This document shows positions 38,347-43,686 of a DNA stretch of 43,686 bases, in pieces. Source of the stretch: Nitrospira sp. SB0677_bin_15. GTDB taxonomy: Bacteria; Nitrospirota; Nitrospiria; Nitrospirales; UBA8639. Where the stretch lies: contig VYFB01000083.1 in the NCBI GenBank assembly GCA_009842645.1, positions 1 through 43,686 of the forward strand, given 5' to 3'. Each line of letters opens with the position of its first letter. The stretch's first letter is position 1. A program made the translations under genes and the position numbers. The notes below the pieces were generated by a model. It saw only the letters and a program-made list of their open reading frames with translations. It had not been told where the DNA came from and did not search any database.

Positions 38347-39375
38347 TTATGGTGCAGGCTGTTGAGCCAGGACCAACGGAAGAGGTTCCCACGTCCTGCC
38401 TCCGTTGGGTGACCGGAAGAGTCCTGCGCGATTCGTGCCGACGTACAAGGTCGAAGGGTCCGTCGGACTGATGACCAAAGCCCGGATGTTGAGATTGGTC
38501 AGTCCCTCATTGATCGCATCCCATGTTTGGCCTCCGTCCCGGCTGATATGGACTCCGGCTCGACTGGCCACAAAGACAACGCCAGGGGTCACCGGGTCGA
38601 GAATGAGATCACTGAAAAATTGGTCGGGCAGGGCTTCTCCAATCCGTTGCCAGGATTCCCCACCGTTGGTTGTTTTAAAGAGGCCCTTTAACGTGGCCGT
38701 ATACACGGTGTGGGGCGCATGGGGGGCAATCTTGATTTTCACCACGCTGAGGGCGCGTGACGCTTTCAATACCTCGGGCGGCACCAGACCGTTGTTGACC
38801 TTTGTCCAATTCCTGGCTCCATCGAGCGAACGATACACGCCTCCGCTGGTGCCGGCGTACAGGGTCTGCGGCTGGTTGGGGTCCACGTCGATAGTCACGA
38901 CCATGAGGACTTCGATCATCCCGTCCATGCGTTTGGCCCAGGTGGCGCCGGCATTCTCCGTTTCGAAGACGCCCATCGACGTGGCCGCAAAGATATGCTG
39001 GCTCGATCCAGGAACGAATTTGAGTTCATGTACCACCGAGGTAATGGTCACGCCTTCCAAACCCTTGCGTTGCGAGATCCATTGCTGGCCGCCGTTAAAA
39101 CTCTTGAAGACCGCGTCGCCCTTGGTGCCGGCGTACACGTTAGCCGGAAGCAGGGGGTCGACGGCCAGCGAAATCACGCGGGAATGAGTCATGCCTTTGG
39201 ATACGTTGACCCAGGTTTTACCGGCATCGCGGGTCTTGAAGATGTAGTCGTTCGTGGCCACGTAGAGCAGGCTGGGCTTGGTGGGGTGTAACGCGATCTC
39301 AACGACTGTTTCGCCGCTTCTCCCACAAGCCGAGAGGGTCAGACAACAAACGAAAATTGATAAGAAACGTGTCAA
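38347..39375 (-). CDS. Propeller lipoprotein with BNR/sortilin-like repeats
   Basis: A 342-residue lipoprotein. I place the start at TTG 39375, because the following residues TRFLSIFVCCLTLSAC form a compact signal peptide with lipobox cysteine 17. GTG starts at 39411 and 39450 would add 12 or 25 residues without support. About seven repeats carry LYVATxxxIFKTxDAGxTW or VYAGTxGGVYRSLDGARNW, the BNR/YCF48-type blade. It belongs to a surface-propeller theme seen at 7480 and 24892. It lies upstream of the sulfite-oxidase-like gene on the same strand, separated by that gene's promoter. Role unknown. Confidence 0.78.
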   Translation of the reverse strand: MTRFLSIFVCCLTLSACGRSGETVVEIALHPTKPSLLYVATNDYIFKTRDAGKTWVNVSKGMTHSRVISLAVDPLLPANVYAGTKGDAVFKSFNGGQQWISQRKGLEGVTITSVVHELKFVPGSSQHIFAATSMGVFETENAGATWAKRMDGMIEVLMVVTIDVDPNQPQTLYAGTSGGVYRSLDGARNWTKVNNGLVPPEVLKASRALSVVKIKIAPHAPHTVYTATLKGLFKTTNGGESWQRIGEALPDQFFSDLILDPVTPGVVFVASRAGVHISRDGGQTWDAINEGLTNLNIRALVISPTDPSTLYVGTNRAGLFRSPNGGRTWEPLPLVLAQQPAP

Positions 39376-39530
39376 CGTGGCTTCACGATTGGGGATGGAT
39401 CGTTCCGCCACACTATCACACGGACGATTGGTTGAGAAGGGACGTTTCACGTGCCCAATGCCATAGCGAATCTTCTCTTTCTCTTCTTTCCAGTGCAGAA
39501 AAGTGTACTCGAAGCCTGTGCGGGACGGCG

Positions 39531-40370
39531 TTATTCGATAACGGGAAGGGTAGAGACGGGGGCTTTGTCGGCACGTTCATAAAGTGCCAAGGCTTCGGGC
39601 ATCCATTTTTGAAGGTTTTGAATGCGTGTCTCGTGCGCAGGGTGGGTTGACAGAAATTCCGGAGGAGAGTTTTTGGAAGATTCCGCCATGCGTTCCCACA
39701 GAAGTACGGCTTCTCTCGGGTCGTATCCAGCCTCGGCGGCCAGGAGTAACCCGATATAGTCCGCTTCGGATTCATGGCTTCGACCAAAGGGCAGCAGGAC
39801 ACCGACCCCCAACGCCTGCATGGCCAATGCCTGAGTGATGGGTTTCATGTCCAAGGCTGCCGCAGCGATCTGCATTCCGACGTTGGCTACCGAGTGCTGG
39901 CTGATTCGTTCGGCGCCATGGCGGGCCAGTGCATGAACGACTTCATGCCCCATGATTGCCGCCAACCCGTTTTCGTTTTTGGCTTCGGGGAAAATGCCCG
40001 TATAAAATCCGATTTTACCGCCGGGCAAGGCCCACGCGTTCTTGGTCTTGTCGTCTTTGATCACCGTGACTTCCCATTGGAACGATTTCGCGCGTTCGGC
40101 GTACTTGGACCGTTTGGCCGCGGCAATAATCCGTTCAGCCACACGTTGCACGGGTTCCACTTCCTCCGGGTCGTTGGAGATGACCACCTCCGGATCATTG
40201 AGCGTTTGGGCATAGGCCTGGTTGCCCATGTGAACTTCCTGGCTTTCCGGGATCAGCAGAAACTGCGACCTGTTCGTGTACGGGTTCGTCGCACATCCCG
40301 CCACGTTGATGATGATACAAAACAGGGTAAGCGTTTGCATCACACGTTTGACCATATGCCGAACGTGCAT
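39531..40370 (-). CDS. M48-family metallopeptidase lipoprotein
   Basis: A 279-residue lipoprotein peptidase. The signal peptide ends in VAGC, lipid-linked Cys26. The zinc site is HEVVH (142-146) with the third ligand in HESEAD (Glu202), the BepA/LoiP-like M48 pattern, which works in outer-membrane protein quality control. The start ATG 40370 has AAGGAG 7 nt upstream; upstream in-frame codons would overlap the M16 gene. It follows the M16 pair on the same strand and may be co-transcribed with them. Confidence 0.9.
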   Translation of the reverse strand: MHVRHMVKRVMQTLTLFCIIINVAGCATNPYTNRSQFLLIPESQEVHMGNQAYAQTLNDPEVVISNDPEEVEPVQRVAERIIAAAKRSKYAERAKSFQWEVTVIKDDKTKNAWALPGGKIGFYTGIFPEAKNENGLAAIMGHEVVHALARHGAERISQHSVANVGMQIAAAALDMKPITQALAMQALGVGVLLPFGRSHESEADYIGLLLAAEAGYDPREAVLLWERMAESSKNSPPEFLSTHPAHETRIQNLQKWMPEALALYERADKAPVSTLPVIE

Positions 40371-40422
40371 CGGAATCTCCTTGCCTGACCGGTTTTGCCC
40401 CATGAGGGGTAGAATCCTATTT

Positions 40423-41859
40423 TTACGATTCAGGGATGGAAATGTCGAGTTCTTCAACGGTTTCGTATCGTGCCAGGGCCGGTGCGGTTTCCTGTCGCGG
40501 GCCTATGATCAGGATAACAAACTGGTCCGGTCTGATGTGCGTACGGGCCGCTTTTTGTACTTGAGGCACGGTCGTTTCTTCGACGCCGGTCCTGAACCGG
40601 CTCAGCCAATCAGCAGGATATCCGAAATATTCATAGGTAAGAAATTTTCCGAGGAGTTTTCCGGGAGAATCGACCGAAAAGACAAAAGAATTCAGGAGAC
40701 TGGTCTTGGCCTTGCGTACTTCCTCTTCAGTCGGAGGTTCCGTTTCCATGATCTTATGGGCTTCCTCCAATAACGCGTCGATGCCTGCTCGCGTGGTTTC
40801 CGTTTTGGTGGACATTGAAAAACTGGCGGTGGCCGGATAGTCCCACCCGAATCCGATTCCGCCGTCCACGTCATAGGCCAATCCTTTTTGTGAACGAATA
40901 TTGGAAAAGAGCCGAGCCCCGAAAGACCCGGAGACGATTTGGTTGATAATGACCACCGGATGGTAGTCCGGGTGTTTTCGCGTGAGACCCAAATGTCCGA
41001 TGATGATTTTGGCTTGGGTCATATCGTCTTTCTCAACGTAATAGACCTTTCTCGTGGTAGAGGCCTGGTACGGGACAACCGGATCATCAAAGGCTTTCCC
41101 TTGCGGCCAACTCCCGAACGTGTGTTTGACCAGGTCTATGGCCTTATCCGTTTGGAAATCGCCGACCAGGCCCAGGATGATGCGATTGGGGACAACATAT
41201 TTGGCATGCCAATCGACGAGATCCTGTCGGGAAATATTGTTGACGGTGTCATAAGTCTCGACCCGGGCATAGGGTGAATCGTTGCCGTATATCAACTTTG
41301 CAAATTCCCGGGACAGGATGCCGCCCGGATTGTCGTTTTGCCTGGCGATCCCGGCCATGACCTTCTTTTTAGCAAGGGTCAGTTTTTCCTGATCGAAGCG
41401 CGGGTTTCGCAGGACTTCGCCGAATACCGAAAAGACTTCGGAAAAGTCTTCACTCAAACACGTCATCGAGGCTGAGCCACTGGCCACGCCGATACCGGTT
41501 TCAATCGACGCGGCTTTGCGTTCCAGGTAGTCATCGAGCGCATCGCCGGTCCGTGTCGTCGTGCCTCCGCTTCGCGTGACGGTTCCCGTGAGTCCGGCCA
41601 AGCCGACCTTGTCGGCCGGTTCCAGACGGGAGCCGGTCCGGATACGTGCCGAAACCTGGACAATCGGGAGTTCGTGATCTTCCAGGAGAAACACCACCAT
41701 GCCGTTGTCCAGGACAATCCGGGTTGGTTGCGGAATATGCAGATCCGGCAGAGGGGGGTACGTCAGTTGCTCAACCGTGTCTACCTGACCGGCTACCGGT
41801 GTGGCCAGGAAGAGAACGAGCACCGCACACGTGAGAAAGAATGGTAAACGTTTACTCAT
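40423..41859 (-). CDS. M16-family peptidase-like protein without zinc site
   Basis: A 478-residue secreted protein with a signal peptide (LTCAVLVLFLATPVAG). The M16 fold is clear (GMVVFLLEDHELPIVQVSARIR), but where the HxxEH motif should stand, the sequence reads KVGLAGLTGTVTRSGG, so zinc ligands are missing. In M16 heterodimers such inactive chains bind substrate and pair with an active chain. The active partner is immediately upstream at 41997-43550. It ends 52 nt before the M48 gene start. Confidence 0.88.
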   Translation of the reverse strand: MSKRLPFFLTCAVLVLFLATPVAGQVDTVEQLTYPPLPDLHIPQPTRIVLDNGMVVFLLEDHELPIVQVSARIRTGSRLEPADKVGLAGLTGTVTRSGGTTTRTGDALDDYLERKAASIETGIGVASGSASMTCLSEDFSEVFSVFGEVLRNPRFDQEKLTLAKKKVMAGIARQNDNPGGILSREFAKLIYGNDSPYARVETYDTVNNISRQDLVDWHAKYVVPNRIILGLVGDFQTDKAIDLVKHTFGSWPQGKAFDDPVVPYQASTTRKVYYVEKDDMTQAKIIIGHLGLTRKHPDYHPVVIINQIVSGSFGARLFSNIRSQKGLAYDVDGGIGFGWDYPATASFSMSTKTETTRAGIDALLEEAHKIMETEPPTEEEVRKAKTSLLNSFVFSVDSPGKLLGKFLTYEYFGYPADWLSRFRTGVEETTVPQVQKAARTHIRPDQFVILIIGPRQETAPALARYETVEELDISIPES

Positions 41860-41875
41860 GCACTCTCATTTCCTC

Positions 41876-41962
41876 TACCTCCCCTTGCCCCTCTTGATCC
41901 TTCGCCGGTCCTTCGCTTCGCTCAGGATAAACTCAGGACAGGCAAAGGAGGGGAACAAGAGA
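41876..41962. repeat. Inverted repeat between the two M16 genes
   Basis: Arms CCTCCCCTTGCC and GGCAAAGGAGGGG enclose a CTTCGCTTCGCTCAGGATAA core. The core is related to those at 8683-8746 and 36262-36316. It interrupts an otherwise operon-like gene order and could separate the expression of the two M16 chains. Confidence 0.6.
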
Positions 41963-41996
41963 GGGGTTTGGGTGAGCAATAGGTTCATGCCTCACG

Positions 41997-43550
41997 TCAG
42001 GGTTCTTTCCGTGCTCCGGTCGGCGCGGAGACGGCAGAGGGCACGGTTTCGATTTGGGCCACGACCCGATTGGAGTCAGTGAACGTTTGCCGGGCGATAC
42101 GTTGGATGTCTTCTTTCGTGACGCGGTCAAAGCGTTGAATGTAGCGAAACAGTTCGCGCCAATCGCCAAAGAGGGTCTGGTAGTCCGTCAAGCTCATGGC
42201 CAATCCGAGGTTGCTTTTCAAGGAATAGATCAGGCTGGCTTTAGCCCGTGTTCGAAACTTGGCCAATTCCTCGTCCGTGACGTCTTCGGTCTTCAGGCGA
42301 TCCAATTCTTCACGGATAGCGTGCTGAACGGTTTCGTTGGCAACCCCACGCGCGGGTACTGCATAAGCCACCCACAGGTGCGGATATTTTTCTCCCGGGT
42401 AGGCTCCATAGGCACCGGCGCTGACTGCAATCTGTTTGTCTCGAACCAAAGAGCGGTAGAAACGGGAGGTCCGTCCGTTCGTCAAAATGTCGTCGATGGC
42501 GTCGAATACGGGTTGATCGGGATGCGTGGCTGCGGGTTTATGGTACCCTTCCATGTAAAAGGGTTGAGCGGGATCCTTGATTGTCACCACTTTCTCCGCA
42601 ATAGACGGGGGTTCCACGGTTCTTAAGGCTGGGGGTTTTGGTCTGCCGGGAATCCGGCCGAAATAGGTTTCCAGCAAGGGGATCAAGGTCTTGGGGTCAA
42701 TGTCTCCGACGATCGCCGTGACCATGTTGGACGGCACGTAATACGTGTCAAAGAATTCTTTGGCATCGGTCATGGTATAGGATTGAATGTCACTGGCATA
42801 GCCGATCACCGGATGATGATAAGGATGAGCCGTGAAGGCCGTGACCACGAATTGTTCAAACAGCCGGCCGACGGGTCGGCTCTCCGTGCGCATCCGGCGT
42901 TCTTCCATCACCACGTCCCGTTCTTCGTAGAACTCGCGAAACACCGGGTGCAGGAATCGTTCCGACTCCAGATAACAGAAGAGTTCGATCTTGTTGGCCG
43001 GGAGTGCATAAAAATAGCCGGTGACGTCGGCGCCGGTAAAGGCGTTTAAGGCGACCCCACCTTCTCGCTCAACGATGTCCCCGAATGCGTTTTTTTTCAC
43101 AAATTTCGCAGCGGCTTCTTGCTTGTCTTTAAAGACGTCAGAGAGGTCTTCGACGTGTTGGACGTCGGGCTGGGCACTCAACTTGGCTTCCTGATAAGCC
43201 AGGTACGCCCGTTCCAACTCCTCCAGGGCTTTTTTCTCTTCTTTGTAGTTTTTAGTGCCGAGTCGCGGCGTACCTTTAAAGGCCATGTGTTCAAACATGT
43301 GCGCGAGCCCGGTCCTTCCCGTGCCTTCCTGCGCGGAACCCACGTTCACGGCTGTCATAAAGGCAAATACCGGAGCTACGGGGCGTTCAACGAGAATAAA
43401 GGTCCAGCCGTTCTTGACGGTGTATTCCGTGACGTTCCGTTCAAAGGACTCAAGGTCAATTGCTTGGGAAGCGGAAGGAAAACAGCAAATGCAGAACAGA
43501 AGCAGTGTGAAAAGACATCGTGGCGGTTGCTGTGCGGGAATCGAAAGCAT
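41997..43550 (-). CDS. M16-family metallopeptidase, active subunit
   Basis: A 517-residue secreted zinc peptidase with a signal peptide (LLLFCICCFPSASQA). The inverted zinc motif is HMFEH (84-88), in GLAHMFEHMAFKGT. A further glutamate lies in EERDVVMEERRM about 130 residues on, after a helical insertion rich in Lys/Glu. It probably forms a heterodimer with the zinc-less partner downstream, degrading peptides in the periplasm or at the outer membrane. The ATG at 43550 has no strong ribosome-binding site; a promoter candidate stands upstream. Confidence 0.9.
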   Translation of the reverse strand: MLSIPAQQPPRCLFTLLLFCICCFPSASQAIDLESFERNVTEYTVKNGWTFILVERPVAPVFAFMTAVNVGSAQEGTGRTGLAHMFEHMAFKGTPRLGTKNYKEEKKALEELERAYLAYQEAKLSAQPDVQHVEDLSDVFKDKQEAAAKFVKKNAFGDIVEREGGVALNAFTGADVTGYFYALPANKIELFCYLESERFLHPVFREFYEERDVVMEERRMRTESRPVGRLFEQFVVTAFTAHPYHHPVIGYASDIQSYTMTDAKEFFDTYYVPSNMVTAIVGDIDPKTLIPLLETYFGRIPGRPKPPALRTVEPPSIAEKVVTIKDPAQPFYMEGYHKPAATHPDQPVFDAIDDILTNGRTSRFYRSLVRDKQIAVSAGAYGAYPGEKYPHLWVAYAVPARGVANETVQHAIREELDRLKTEDVTDEELAKFRTRAKASLIYSLKSNLGLAMSLTDYQTLFGDWRELFRYIQRFDRVTKEDIQRIARQTFTDSNRVVAQIETVPSAVSAPTGARKEP

Positions 43551-43580
43551 AGGCAGGTTTGCGCAAGAGTGCTTTCTGAT

Positions 43581-43609
43581 ATCCTAACCAGTTCAGTGAC
43601 GCCTTGCAA
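43581..43609 (-). promoter_or_regulatory. Candidate sigma70 promoter for the M16 operon
   Basis: TTGCAA (43609-43604), 17-nt spacer, TAGGAT (43586-43581) on the minus strand, about 31 nt upstream of ATG 43550. Confidence 0.45.
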
Positions 43610-43686
43610 GTTAAGGAACCTCTGATTAAGCGCACTATCGGGCGCAGGGCTGCGTTGTGTCCTCGCTCAACCCTCACCTATCTCCA

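Noticed and set aside
43610-43686. Start of another gene or insertion element at the window end
   Set aside because: AAGGAACCTCTGATTAAGCG looks like a dispersed repeat, but the window ends before any boundary can be seen.

Overview
The window looks like chromosome of a Gram-negative, moderately GC-rich, environmental bacterium. Signs are lipoprotein and Tat signals, outer-membrane-style M16/M48 peptidases, many secreted beta-propellers, a TIG-repeat protein and a periplasmic molybdopterin oxidase. The style suggests the Nitrospirota (Nitrospira-like), but this is inference from gene style, not a phylogeny. No rRNA, tRNA, CRISPR array, integrase or transposase gene was found.

Layout. (1) 319-8469, plus strand: alaS, mltG, a RidA-like protein, a secreted HEAT-repeat protein, then a TIG/IPT protein overlapping a YCF48-like propeller by 4 nt. 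(2) 8762-21123, minus strand, read right to left: valS, a restriction-modification pair (TSPPY-type methyltransferase plus Bpu10I-like endonuclease), nadC, birA, coaX, then the chaperone operon grpE-dnaK-dnaJ-rsmE. (3) 21285-23839, plus strand, AT-rich accessory patch: a small membrane protein, a frameshifted remnant, a NYN-domain protein, a GIY-YIG-like protein and a 36-residue basic peptide. (4) 24027-35959, plus strand: a HAD hydrolase, a 985-residue double six-bladed NHL protein, a single-chain DUF262/HNH (GmrSD-like) protein, guaB-guaA, an RluB/RsuA-type pseudouridine synthase and aspS. (5) 36321-43550, minus strand, read right to left: an M16 pair (active then zinc-site-less), an M48 lipoprotein, a propeller lipoprotein, a Tat-lipoprotein sulfite-oxidase-like enzyme and an orphan DNA methyltransferase.

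How the parts work together. The core genes cover tRNA charging (alaS, valS, aspS), protein folding (grpE/dnaK/dnaJ), GMP synthesis (guaB, guaA), NAD, CoA and biotin-protein biochemistry (nadC, coaX, birA), rRNA modification (rsmE, rluB-like) and cell-wall processing (mltG). Accessory genes related to DNA modification or defence interrupt this core at four places: the RM pair, the NYN/GIY-YIG patch, the GmrSD-like gene and the orphan methyltransferase. The first three lie within about 14 kb.

Intergenic DNA is dominated by short palindromic repeats. Five REPIN-like elements (paired hairpins of about 95-120 bp) occur, and three are followed by a related leader with a GCAGGC/GCCTGC hairpin just before alaS, mltG and the rluB-like gene. 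CCCTCTCCC-type hairpins and other inverted repeats also occur; one supplies the C-terminal codons of birA. The least explained candidates are the NYN/GIY-YIG gene pair and the shared REPIN-plus-hairpin leader; neither can be shown from sequence alone to be a new system.
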